This document shows positions 16,901 to 18,207 of a stretch of DNA of 18,207 bases, piece by piece. Position 1 is the first letter of the stretch. Every line of letters starts with the position of its first letter. Source of the DNA: Baffinella frigidus (lineage: Eukaryota > Cryptophyceae > Cryptomonadales > Baffinellaceae); contig MU646766.1 of NCBI GenBank assembly GCA_026770585.1, positions 217,213-235,419 on the forward strand, read 5' to 3'. The notes below the pieces were generated by a model, which did no database searches, was not told the origin of the DNA, and saw nothing but the letters and a program-made list of their open reading frames with translations. The translations under genes and the position numbers were made by a program.

Positions 16901-18185
16901 GGTCCGTGGCCTGCTGGCCCATCGCGGCCACGGACCACGCCGGGCTGTAGCTAGCAGGTGTCCCTAGGTAGGGGTGTCATCCGCGCTATGTGGGCGGGCG
17001 AGGGGGCAAGCCTGACCCTCCGCCCCAACCCCCGCCCCGCCCTCTTTGAAATGAGAGCTGGGTTTCGCGCGGGAAAGCTAGGGCGTTCCCCTGGTAGCCC
17101 CCCCGAAAGGGTGCGGGGCCCAGGGGAGGTCCGCGGCGTTCAAAGGCGCGGGGGGAGGGGAACTGCCGACCATCCCCCCCGATGAAACAACGCCGCTCAT
17201 TCTTCCCCACTCCTAAACCCTAAACCCTAAACCCCAAAACCTGAACCCTGAACCCTGAATCCTAAACCCTAAACCCTCAATCCTAAACCACAAACCCTAA
17301 ACCCTAAACCCTAAACGCCAGCGCGTCCGCACCTGCCCTGCCTCCCACCCTCGCAGTCATTCAGTCAGTGAGTCGGTCAGTCGGTGAGTCGGTCAGGTCA
17401 GGCAGGCAGGCAGGTAGGCAGTCGGTCAGGCACCCTTGCATCTGTCCCGGCCCACACCAGCGTGTGCCCCCATCCCAGAGTGCGTATCTTGTTGACTCCC
17501 GAATATGAGTCAACAAGATACCGAATTTTACTACAGCGACGTGAGGTCTGACGCCCCTCCCTTGTGTTCGGCCTTTCTGGATCAGATCGCGACTATAGAG
17601 GAGCGAGTCAGCCCTCTACCTCGGTTTCGATTTCCCGTGTGGTTGGCCTTTCTTGAAACAAGACACAAAGTGCCCCCTCTCCCTGAACCCCCCCCTGAAT
17701 CGCCCTCCTGCTCGCAGGCGGTGTGCTGGGGCGACAACGCCTACGGGCAGGCCACGCCGCCATCGGGGGGGACAGGCGCGGCGGGCGCGCGCTCCTGGCG
17801 CCAGATCGCTGCGGGTCACTACCACTCGTGCGGCGTCCTCAAGGAGGGGGGGCTCGAGTGCTGGGGGTCGTCTGTGTACGGCGCGACGGACGTGCCGGCG
17901 GACGTGACGACGTGGGCGTCAGTCGCGGTGGGACGGTTCCACACGTGCGGGGTGACCTACGACGGCTCTATGCGCTGCTGGGGCGCCACGCAGGACGGCG
18001 CCACCGTCCCCCCCGCCGATGTCCCTCTCTGGACGGGCGTCACTGCGGGGCTGTTCCACTCGTGTGGGGTGGCGCCGGACGGGGTCGGGCACTGCTGGGG
18101 TAGGGGGGGGGGGGGGATGACTAAGGTGCCTGACTTCCGCTGGCGCTCTTGGGGGGGGGGGACGCTGCAGGGCACTTTTATTTGA
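252..18185 (+). CDS. Giant multidomain extracellular-type protein, 22 exons, 5' end outside window
   Basis: Seen: joining 252-914, 1016-2086, 2384-2503, 2739-3812, 4018-4221, 4435-5862, 6062-6484, 6694-6773, 6990-7079, 7255-8143, 8281-8505, 8684-8824, 9079-9129, 9252-9311, 9474-10610, 10739-10846, 11043-11135, 11321-11895, 12032-12865, 13057-16010, 16387-16562 and 17718-18182 gives 12861 nt, an open frame of 4287 codons, all at GT-AG junctions. Domains run CHB_HEX_C-like, Ig/filamin-like, cysteine modules, twelve DUF4215-type repeats, LNR, more CHB_HEX_C-like modules, GCC2/GCC3-like, then seven RCC1-like repeats. Several joins restore motifs split by introns (CGD|GV, DDGAT|DSGDGC, E|AVCWGDN), which supports the model strongly. 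Known: these modules occur in secreted or surface proteins of algae and other protists. Inference: cell-surface adhesion, recognition or wall-associated role. No start codon, signal peptide or membrane helix lies in the window. The stop at 18183-18185 follows a G-homopolymer and may be artefactual. Confidence 0.85.
915..1015 (+). repeat. Intron 1 (101 bp), telomere-like, phase 0
   Basis: Donor gtaatt, acceptor cccag. The body from about 959 is nearly pure CCCCAAA units. It is the shortest intron here. Retention would read as an N-P-K-P-Q-T-P low-complexity tail because CCCCAAA carries no stop codons. Confidence 0.88.
1016..2086 (+). CDS. Exon 2: Ig-like/adhesin-like region
   Basis: Residues 222-578. 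It opens with V-G-T-R-I-T-V-T-G-L-T-G, resembling the ITISGLTG strand common in algal repeat proteins and following naturally from T-L-A-L-T at the end of exon 1. Beyond that, I recognise no named family. The region is beta-strand rich with scattered cysteines (R-C-S-L-R-Q-R, R-R-C-D-E-V) and a second similar segment near its end (L-T-L-R-T-N-L-E-V-P-V-G-H). The donor chosen is gccg|gtgatg at 2087, because the next exon then continues in phase 0. Reading through would enter the repeat as a proline/threonine tail. Confidence 0.82.
2087..2383 (+). repeat. Intron 2 (297 bp), telomere-like, phase 0
   Basis: Donor gtgatg, acceptor aaagcag. The first part is homogenised as CCCTACA units (about 2100-2140), followed by CCCTAAA and CCCCAAA. 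No other gene or structure is visible. Confidence 0.85.
2384..2503 (+). CDS. Exon 3: 40-codon internal exon
   Basis: Residues 579-618, phase 0 at both ends, with AG|GTT entry and GAG|GTC exit. It encodes a stretch with two cysteines (F-D-C-D-G-F-R-S-C) followed by V-P-T-G-A-V-L-V, probably continuing the Ig-like unit of exon 2. No family is recognisable alone. Support comes from the open frame, composition matching neighbouring exons, and clean GT-AG flanks inside otherwise repetitive sequence. Confidence 0.78.
2504..2738 (+). repeat. Intron 3 (235 bp), telomere-like, phase 0
   Basis: Donor gtcctt, acceptor caccag. A CCATAAA-type array occupies about 2548-2590, a variant different from the previous intron. 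CCCTAAA and CCCCAAA follow. Confidence 0.85.
2739..3812 (+). CDS. Exon 4: cysteine module (W-D-S-x-G / ACCxCGGG type) plus beta-rich flanks
   Basis: Residues 619-976. The central part, nt 3096-3273, has the spacing C-G-D-x(3)-W-x-D-S-x-G-Y-x-C-x(2)-Y ... W-C-N ... S-A-S-E-A-C-C-T-C-G-G-G. This is a small disulfide-rich module I associate with secreted proteins of algae and oomycetes, partly like ShK-type domains. Upstream are C-E-A-A-C and further beta-rich sequence. Downstream, M-I-R-I-A-F-Q-L-R-N-T-I-P-A-G-H again resembles the Ig-like strand pattern of exon 2. R-R-R near nt 3487-3495 could be a processing site, but that is speculation. Phase 0 both ends. Confidence 0.85.
3096..3273 (+). 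other. Disulfide-rich W-D-S-x-G / ACCxCGGG module
   Basis: About 59 residues holding nine cysteines, beginning C-G-D-I-S-G-W and ending C-C-T-C-G-G-G. Conserved W, D-S, G-Y and W-C positions match a recurring algal extracellular module. Pairing and partner are unknown. Confidence 0.65.
3813..4017 (+). repeat. Intron 4 (205 bp), telomere-like, phase 0
   Basis: Donor gtcagc, acceptor aacgcag. The body mixes CCCTGAA, CCCTAAA and CCTCAAA units and is more degenerate than most. Confidence 0.84.
4018..4221 (+). CDS. Exon 5: 68-codon internal exon
   Basis: Residues 977-1044, phase 0 at both ends. It contains T-L-S-G-D-I-L-P-L-R and G-F-A-H-A-I-E-W-A-T-G-R-L. No cysteine and no recognisable family. 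GC-rich codon use matches its neighbours. Exit is gccgcg|gtaaac. Confidence 0.78.
4222..4434 (+). repeat. Intron 5 (213 bp), telomere-like, phase 0
   Basis: The donor itself runs into the repeat (gtaaaccctaacc). The 3' half has a clean CCCTAAA array at about 4378-4428. Acceptor aaaccag is followed by GCG, one of the few exon starts lacking GT. Confidence 0.86.
4435..5862 (+). CDS. Exon 6: tandem Ig/filamin-like repeats
   Basis: Residues 1045-1520. At least three repeats of about 100-130 residues show the motif D-A-Y-G-N-P, D-R-F-G-N-P or a variant (D-A-Y-N-N-T), after a strand such as Y-V-T-L-F or R-L-R-L-R. They are separated by F-E-V or F-S-V strands (L-P-F-E-V appears twice). This pattern is shared by filamin/ABP280 and bacterial Ig-like (Big_1/invasin) folds and is usual in large adhesins. 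The C-terminal part holds C-G-S-G-G-C and an acidic segment (D-F-D-D-S-A-E-E). An open frame of 391 codons in another frame (4476-5651) is an arginine-rich shadow caused by high GC3. Phase 0 both ends. Confidence 0.88.
5863..6061 (+). repeat. Intron 6 (199 bp), telomere-like, phase 0
   Basis: Flanks resemble each other: tccaggtcaac at the donor and cccaggtgaac at the acceptor, 9 of the central 10 positions alike. The 3' half (about 5984-6030) is nearly pure CCCCAAA. Confidence 0.86.
6062..6484 (+). CDS. Exon 7: Ig-like segment
   Basis: Residues 1521-1661. Two cysteines (D-Q-C-S-S-Y, D-F-C-V-P-R) and a beta-rich C-terminal half (Y-G-Y-R-L-R-F-S-V-D-A-P-G) ending S-A-P-F-D-I-F-A-V. This matches the repeat-end strand L-P-F-E-V in exon 6, so it completes another Ig/filamin-like unit. 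Phase 0 both ends, exit agctcg|gtcaac. Confidence 0.82.
6485..6693 (+). repeat. Intron 7 (209 bp), telomere-like with AT-rich patch, phase 0
   Basis: CCCTGAA units at about 6492-6528 give way to an AT-rich, non-heptameric patch (about 6541-6606), then CCCTAAA again. The patch is the most AT-rich stretch of the window. I see no gene in it. Confidence 0.84.
6694..6773 (+). CDS. Exon 8: 80-nt exon starting an Ig/filamin-like repeat
   Basis: Residues 1662-1687 plus two bases of a glycine codon (phase 2). It reads V-M-F-T-T-Q-P-G-E-A, then E-P-L-R-I-Q-P-I-V-R-F-L-D-G. This parallels E-P-F-T-I-Q-P-R-L-R-L-R-D in exon 6, so it is clearly the start of a homologous repeat. Donor cgg|gtaatc is set by that homology and by the phase of exon 9. 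Confidence 0.8.
6774..6989 (+). repeat. Intron 8 (216 bp), telomere-like with a duplicated exon-start sequence, phase 2
   Basis: The 5' two thirds are degenerate CCCTAAA/CCCGAAA. From 6907 a 14-bp sequence, aggttagccaacct, occurs twice (6907-6920 and 6955-6968). A diverged third copy spans the true acceptor (6988-7001, aggttatcgaacct). Between them lies a 6-bp hairpin (6921-6926 / 6932-6937). An alternative 48-nt exon (6909-6956) is possible; see findings. Confidence 0.75.
6990..7079 (+). CDS. Exon 9: 90-nt exon continuing the Ig/filamin-like repeat
   Basis: Completes a glycine codon, then residues 1689-1717: L-S-N-L-V-T-S-F-E-E-N-V-T-I-S-I-D-L ending N-W-D-D-S-C-N-V-L. It follows F-L-D-G of exon 8 as the expected D-x-x-G-N-L-V part of the repeat. 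Exit is in phase 2 at ctcgg|gtgatc, and the next exon restores GGG (Gly) and stays open. Confidence 0.8.
7080..7254 (+). repeat. Intron 9 (175 bp), telomere-like, contains a perfect hairpin, phase 2
   Basis: Donor gtgatc, acceptor cctcag. A perfect 16-bp inverted repeat lies at 7119-7162. The rest is CCCTAAA/CCTCAAC units. Confidence 0.85.
7119..7162. repeat. Perfect 16-bp inverted repeat in intron 9
   Basis: Arms ggtttacagggttaag (7119-7134) and cttaaccctgtaaacc (7147-7162) pair without mismatch around a 12-base loop. The right arm is telomere-like (C strand) and the left arm is the G strand, so it may come from a local inverted duplication of repeat units. Confidence 0.93.
7255..8143 (+). 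CDS. Exon 10: Ig/filamin-like repeats with a cysteine-rich end
   Basis: Residues 1718-2014. After C-W-R-D-L-T-G it shows three beta repeats: F-K-G-I-S-V-D ... V-V-R-A-C-N; then I-A-G-D-P-L-F-I-E-V-H-I-K-D; then A-G-V-A-F-N-V-T-V-V-A-R-D-R-F-D-N-P-T, the same D-R-F-x-N-P motif as exon 6. The end has four cysteines (R-C-E-A, V-C-A-G, E-C-M-A-C-S). Exit is phase 0 after L-A-Q. The same frame continues open into the intron as a serine run before stopping. Confidence 0.87.
8134..8282. repeat. 12-bp direct repeat bracketing intron 10
   Basis: The sequence gctcgcgcaggt occurs at 8134-8145 and 8271-8282. Each copy spans a splice junction at cag|gt, so the donor GT sits in the left copy and the acceptor AG in the right copy. 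Confidence 0.95.
8144..8280 (+). other. Intron 10 (137 bp), not telomere-like, phase 0
   Basis: One of two introns with no telomere-like repeat. It starts with a pyrimidine-rich TTC/TCC tract (about 8144-8190), followed by unique sequence. An internal cag at 8199-8201 would lead to an in-frame stop at 8249-8251, so the acceptor at 8280 is preferred. It restores L-A-Q|V-L-T-Q-T-G. Confidence 0.87.
8281..8505 (+). CDS. Exon 11: 75-codon Ig-like segment
   Basis: Residues 2015-2089. T-G-T-R-L-T-V-V-L-A-P-G-G resembles other strands in this protein. Four cysteines follow (V-E-T-C-P-F-T-A-C, D-D-C-S, A-F-C-T). Phase 0 both ends, exit acccgcacg|gtgcaa. Confidence 0.82.
8506..8683 (+). repeat. Intron 11 (178 bp), telomere-like, phase 0
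   Basis: The donor runs straight into CCCTAAA units. The middle is degenerate; acceptor ctacaccag. Confidence 0.86.
8684..8824 (+). CDS. Exon 12: 47-codon Ig-like segment
   Basis: Residues 2090-2136. N-G-L-G-F-A-R-F-T-D-L-V-I parallels G-V-A-S-F-T-D-L-V-M in exon 6, the end of an Ig/filamin-like unit, which supports both frame and homology. It ends Q-F-R-T-P-G-I-M-L. Phase 0 both ends. Confidence 0.82.
8825..9078 (+). repeat. Intron 12 (254 bp), telomere-like, phase 0
   Basis: A mixed array of CCCTATA, CCTGAAA, CCCTGAA and CCCTAAA (8986-9012). Acceptor gaccag is followed by GAG, not GT. Confidence 0.82.
9079..9129 (+). CDS. Exon 13: 51-nt exon
   Basis: Residues 2137-2153, E-A-E-A-F-D-L-L-L-Q-T-N-I-A-P-T-L. 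It is supported by non-repetitive GC-rich sequence between repeat arrays, AG entry, ctg|gtaaaa exit, and in-frame continuity to exons 12 and 14. F-D-L-L-L-x-T fits a terminal beta strand. It is very short, so boundaries are less certain. Confidence 0.7.
9130..9251 (+). repeat. Intron 13 (122 bp), telomere-like, phase 0
   Basis: Contains one of the cleanest CCCTAAA arrays (about 9171-9215). Acceptor gaaccag is followed by ATC, the only exon start not beginning with G. Confidence 0.82.
9252..9311 (+). CDS. Exon 14: 60-nt exon
   Basis: Residues 2154-2173, I-E-P-T-P-L-L-C-S-D-E-D-S-P-L-E-Y-Y-V-K, leading into V-G-S-R-V-G-I-T-L in exon 15. Together these resemble the start of a cadherin/Ig-like unit. 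Exit gtcaag|gtggcc matches the acceptor side (aggtgg on both sides). Confidence 0.72.
9312..9473 (+). repeat. Intron 14 (162 bp), telomere-like, phase 0
   Basis: CCCTAAA/CCCCAAA give way to a CCATAAA array at about 9418-9463, next to the acceptor aaaccag. Confidence 0.86.
9474..10610 (+). CDS. Exon 15: cadherin/Ig-like segment, then first DUF4215-type cysteine repeats
   Basis: Residues 2174-2552. The first two thirds are beta-rich with A-S-D-A-N-T, D-L-A-S-L-P-P-G-A and V-F-T-V-A-A-E-D-R-N-E-D-D-V, resembling calcium-binding cadherin-like or Ig-like repeats. From 10263 the CGDG...CDDGN...GDGC...C repeats begin. Repeat 1 is V-C-G-D-A-R-M then E-Q-C-D-D-G-N; repeat 2 is L-C-G-D-G-L-V then E-T-C-D-D-R-N; repeat 3 is a shortened F-C-G-D-G-V-L then E-M-C-D-G-G-P. 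Exit is phase 0 at attcag|gttccc. Confidence 0.88.
10611..10738 (+). repeat. Intron 15 (128 bp), telomere-like, phase 0
   Basis: Body of CCCGAAA, CCCAAAA and CCCGAAG variants. Acceptor atggccag; next codon GCT. The join Q|A-G-W-R-C restores the x-G-W-x-C end of repeat 3. Confidence 0.84.
10739..10846 (+). CDS. Exon 16: end of cysteine repeat 3 and first half of repeat 4
   Basis: Residues 2553-2588: A-G-W-R-C-A-D-G, then I-C-G-D-G-I-I-V-G-N-E-T-C-D-D-G-A-T. The second half of the repeat (G-D-G-C-S-S-T-C) is in exon 17, so the repeat is split cleanly by an intron. Phase 0 both ends, exit gccacg|gtcctt. Confidence 0.86.
10847..11042 (+). repeat. Intron 16 (196 bp), CCGGAAA then CCCCAAA arrays, phase 0
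   Basis: Units of CCGGAAA/CCGGGAA at about 10869-10922 are unique to this intron and locally self-complementary at CCGG. They are followed by CCCCAAA units to about 11030. Acceptor cacaagcag. Confidence 0.87.
11043..11135 (+). CDS. Exon 17: second half of cysteine repeat 4, start of repeat 5
   Basis: Residues 2589-2619: D-S-G-D-G-C-S-S-T-C-Q-V-E-N-N-F-V-C, ending V-C-G-D, which exon 18 completes as G-V-R. Phase 0 both ends. The exon alone would be hard to call; the two restored motifs make it convincing. Confidence 0.86.
11136..11320 (+). repeat. Intron 17 (185 bp), half telomere-like, phase 0
   Basis: The first 80 bases are ordinary sequence. From about 11214 it becomes CCCTGAA/CCCTCAA units, with four CCCTGAA copies just before the acceptor ccccag. 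Donor gac|gtatgc is the only one in the gene not preceded by G. Confidence 0.85.
11321..11895 (+). CDS. Exon 18: cysteine repeats 5-7
   Basis: Residues 2620-2810 plus two bases. Repeat 5 continues G-V-R-S-P-G-V-E-Y-C-D-D-N-N and G-D-G-C-S-D-L-C. Repeat 6 is I-C-G-D-G-V-R-L with A-C-D-D-G-G-N and G-D-G-C-S-P-S-C. Repeat 7 is V-C-G-D-G-R-R-I with E-C-D-D-G-D-D and D-D-G-C-S-S-S-C. Exit is phase 2 at gcctg|gtactc; exon 19 restores TGG (Trp), then Y-Y-H-D-G. Confidence 0.88.
11896..12031 (+). repeat. Intron 18 (136 bp), CCCCAAA-type, phase 2
   Basis: Nearly uniform CCCCAAA/CCCAAAA. The 6-mer ggtact begins both the intron (11895) and the next exon (12031), like a short target duplication. Confidence 0.87.
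12032..12865 (+). CDS. Exon 19: cysteine repeats 8-11
   Basis: Residues 2811-3088. After Y-Y-H-D-G-G-N-G-T-S-C and a linker, a half-copy A-D-G-C-T-S-S-C leads into C-G-D-G-F-R-A and E-E-C-D-D-G-N (repeat 8). Repeats 9 (E-A-C-D-D-G-A), 10 (E-A-C-D-D-S-N) and 11 (E-A-C-D-D-G-N) follow, each with DGCSxxC. Exit is phase 2 at actgcag|gtcctg, restored by exon 20 as R-T-L-C-G-D-G. Confidence 0.89.
12859..13057. repeat. 8-bp direct repeat bracketing intron 19
   Basis: actgcagg occurs at 12859-12866 and 13050-13057, each copy spanning a splice junction, as at intron 10 but shorter. Confidence 0.93.
12866..13056 (+). other. Intron 19 (191 bp), not telomere-like, phase 2
   Basis: Unique, relatively AT-rich sequence with no CCCTAAA units. 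Internal complementary pairs: gttacct (12874-12880) with aggtaac (12921-12927), and ctcat with atgag between them, could fold the 5' part. The 3' end (gacgcagcaacgctactgcag) precedes exon 20. Confidence 0.87.
13057..16010 (+). CDS. Exon 20: cysteine repeat 12, LNR, CHB_HEX_C-like modules, GCC2/GCC3-like region, first RCC1 repeats
   Basis: Residues 3089-4073, the largest exon. In order: repeat 12 (L-C-G-D-G-V-V with E-T-C-D-D-G-N); cysteine-rich linker; LNR motif (13403-13486); CHB_HEX_C-like units with I-Y-Y-S-L-D-G-S-V-P (about 13700), V-L-Y-T-F-T-D (about 13980), I-L-Y-T-I-C-N (about 14210), and I-Y-Y-T-L-D-G-S-V-P (about 14727), plus a weaker V-T-Y-Y-K-L near 15133; GCC2/GCC3-like region (15341-15697); then two RCC1-like repeats and the start of a third. 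Exit is phase 1 at gcgg|gtaatt, and exon 21 restores G-Y-H-H-T-C-G. Confidence 0.9.
13403..13486 (+). other. Notch/LNR-type motif
   Basis: C-R-L-S-W-F-G-D-G-Y-C-D, then N-N-R-E-A-C-S-F-D-G-G-D-C-C. This matches the LNR consensus W-x-G-D-G-x-C-D ... C-x(2)-D-G-G-D-C, a calcium-binding extracellular motif. One copy only; Notch itself has three. Confidence 0.82.
13600..15340 (+). other. Series of CHB_HEX_C-like beta modules
   Basis: At least four units with the I-Y-Y-T-x-D-G-S-x-P type signature or a variant, each followed by a V-x-V-R-A strand and an A-x-x-x-G-L/G-A turn (for example V-V-V-R-A-S-A-V-A-P-G-L). The third is interrupted by a cysteine-rich insert (C-F-P-S-C-R-G-K-C). These match the modules of exon 1, so one domain type brackets the whole cysteine-repeat region. 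Confidence 0.75.
15341..15697 (+). other. Ephrin-receptor-like (GCC2/GCC3) cysteine region
   Basis: Repeats of C-P-x-G-x-x-x-x followed by C-x-x-C: C-P-A-G-K-E, C-V-P-C-P-A-G-T-G-T-V-G, C-P-P-G-S-K, C-G-E-C-P-V-G-E-Y, C-V-R-C-P-F-G-T-T-T. This is the usual GCC2/GCC3 pattern in extracellular stalks of protist proteins. Confidence 0.8.
16011..16386 (+). repeat. Intron 20 (376 bp), mosaic of telomere-like variants, the only phase 1 intron
   Basis: Separate homogenised blocks: CCCAGAA (about 16092-16150), CCCTGAA (about 16150-16200), ACACTAA (about 16199-16220), CCATAAA (about 16318-16343). Acceptor caccag is followed by GGTAC. No gene is visible in this stretch. Confidence 0.86.
16387..16562 (+). 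CDS. Exon 21: RCC1-like repeat 3 (end) and repeat 4 (start)
   Basis: Completes a glycine codon, then residues 4075-4132: Y-H-H-T-C-G-L-G, A-V-C-F-G-D-N-A-Y, W-L-A-V-S-A-G-Q-F-H-S-C-G-L. Exit is phase 0 at accgag|gtacct, chosen because exon 22 then continues A-V-C-W-G-D-N at the proper repeat spacing. Confidence 0.84.
16721..16761. repeat. Tetranucleotide-type array, left flank of the insertion in intron 21
   Basis: Composed of CTAC, CTGG, CTGC and CTGA steps (gcctacctacctggctggct and following). Its reverse complement shares ggtaggcag with the array at 17353-17432. Confidence 0.8.
16900..16937. repeat. Perfect 12-bp inverted repeat in the unique block
   Basis: Arms tggtccgtggcc (16900-16911) and ggccacggacca (16926-16937) around a 14-base loop. 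It could fold in RNA, but I cannot assign it to a known RNA family. Confidence 0.92.
17353..17432. repeat. Tetranucleotide-type array, right flank of the insertion in intron 21
   Basis: Composed of GTCA, GTCG, GCAG and GTAG steps, the complement of the left array. The two form imperfect terminal inverted repeats around about 590 bp. Confidence 0.8.
17484..17521. repeat. Perfect 15-bp inverted repeat near the end of intron 21
   Basis: Arms gtatcttgttgactc (17484-17498) and gagtcaacaagatac (17507-17521) with loop ccgaatat. Its AT-richer composition differs from surroundings and from the telomere-like repeats. Confidence 0.94.
17718..18185 (+). CDS. Exon 22: RCC1-like repeats 4 (end) to 7, end uncertain
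   Basis: Residues 4133-4287, then TGA. A-V-C-W-G-D-N-A-Y-G-Q completes repeat 4. Repeats 5-7 read H-Y-H-S-C-G-V ... C-W-G-S-S, R-F-H-T-C-G-V ... C-W-G-A-T and L-F-H-S-C-G-V ... C-W-G-R-G. In repeat 7 a 14-G run (18103-18116) encodes R-G-G-G-G where other copies have varied residues, yet the spacing to K-V-P is normal. After the second G run (18151-18161) the frame loses the repeat pattern and stops at 18183. The true 3' end is probably elsewhere. Confidence 0.78.
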   Translation, partial: AVCWGDNAYGQATPPSGGTGAAGARSWRQIAAGHYHSCGVLKEGGLECWGSSVYGATDVPADVTTWASVAVGRFHTCGVTYDGSMRCWGATQDGATVPPADVPLWTGVTAGLFHSCGVAPDGVGHCWGRGGGGMTKVPDFRWRSWGGGTLQGTFI

Positions 18186-18207
18186 CTAGATTAAGAGGGG
18201 GGGGGGG
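18103..18207 (+). repeat. Three G-homopolymer runs at the right edge
   Basis: Runs of 14 G (18103-18116), 11 G (18151-18161) and at least 11 G (18197-18207, cut by the window edge), spaced about 46 bp. They may be real G-quadruplex-prone tracts or low-quality sequence at a contig end. Confidence 0.9.

Larger units (their letters stand above)
16563..17717 (+). other. Intron 21 (1155 bp), composite
   Basis: Three times longer than any other intron here. Order: short unique start; CCCTGAA/CCCTAAA (about 16618-16720); tetranucleotide array 16721-16761; GC-rich unique block 16762-17210; CCCTAAA/CCCTGAA (about 17213-17317); inversely oriented array 17353-17432; unique; hairpin 17484-17521; unique to the acceptor ctcgcag. 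A frame from 17505 to the acceptor is open and in frame with exon 22. It shows no RCC1-like pattern, so I treat it as intronic. No RNA gene is recognised. Confidence 0.78.
15699..18142 (+). other. Seven RCC1-like propeller repeats (exons 20-22)
   Basis: Pattern W-x-x-V-x-A-G-x-F-H-S-C-G-V, then G-x-x-x-C-W-G-x-N-x-x-G-Q-x-x-V-P. Seven copies are visible, starting at about 15699, 15868, 15988, 16497, 17797, 17911 and 18031. Seven is the blade number of RCC1 propellers. The strongly conserved C-G ... C-W-G cysteine pair per repeat is typical of secreted RCC1-like repeats. A possible eighth begins at about 18138 but breaks at the second G run. Confidence 0.83.

Noticed and set aside
16762-17210. 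Known structural RNA (snRNA, SRP RNA, 5S rRNA or tRNA)
   Set aside because: Despite a 12-bp hairpin, I could not match conserved boxes of any of these by eye.
252-18185. Dinoflagellate spliced-leader sequence or other trans-splicing signal
   Set aside because: No spliced-leader-like motif was seen, and the gene's 5' end is outside the window, so this gives no evidence on lineage.

Overview
The window is a GC-rich eukaryotic nuclear segment. It is best explained as the interior and 3' part of one very large, intron-rich, plus-strand gene for an extracellular, multidomain protein. No bacterial-type gene, rRNA, tRNA or CRISPR array is visible. I could join 22 exons through 21 GT-AG introns into one uninterrupted reading frame of about 4287 codons. 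The 5' end of the gene lies outside the window. The 3' end becomes uncertain in G-homopolymers at the right edge. Strong GC3 bias, spliceosomal introns, TTTAGGG/TTTGGGG-like repeats and the domain mix suggest a unicellular alga or related protist (haptophyte, pelagophyte, prasinophyte or dinoflagellate). I cannot choose among these from sequence alone.

The most striking property is the intron content. The left partial intron and 19 of 21 complete introns consist wholly or largely of degenerate 7-bp telomere-like repeats (CCCTAAA, CCCCAAA, CCCTGAA, CCATAAA, CCCGAAA, CCGGAAA). All show the C-rich strand on the coding strand. Junctions are very uniform: 20 of 21 upstream exons end in G before GT, 21 of 22 exons begin with G, 13 of 22 begin with GT, and 16 of 21 introns are phase 0. 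Two introns have unrelated, non-telomeric content (8144-8280 and 12866-13056). Both are bracketed by exact direct repeats that include the splice sites (12 bp and 8 bp), as expected of intron gain by insertion or segmental duplication. The last intron (1155 bp) is enlarged by a GC-rich block between inverted-complementary tetranucleotide arrays, plus a perfect 15-bp hairpin.

Layout of the protein: 252-914, two chitobiase C-terminal-like (CHB_HEX_C) beta modules; 1016-2503, Ig-like/adhesin-like region; 2739-3812, a six-cysteine-type algal W-D-S-x-G / ACCxCGGG module and unassigned sequence; 4018-8824, serial Ig/filamin-like repeats carrying D-x-(F/Y)-G-N motifs; 9079-10250, cadherin/Ig-like segments; 10263-13168, twelve CGDG...CDDGN...GDGC...C repeats (DUF4215 / Myxococcus cysteine-rich type); 13403-13486, a Notch/LNR motif; 13600-15340, several more CHB_HEX_C-like modules; 15341-15697, an ephrin-receptor-like (GCC2/GCC3) cysteine region; 15699-18142, seven RCC1-like propeller repeats (AG-x-F-H-S-C-G ... 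CWG). All of these are typical of secreted or cell-surface adhesion or recognition proteins. A surface role is inference; signal peptide and membrane anchor are not in the window.
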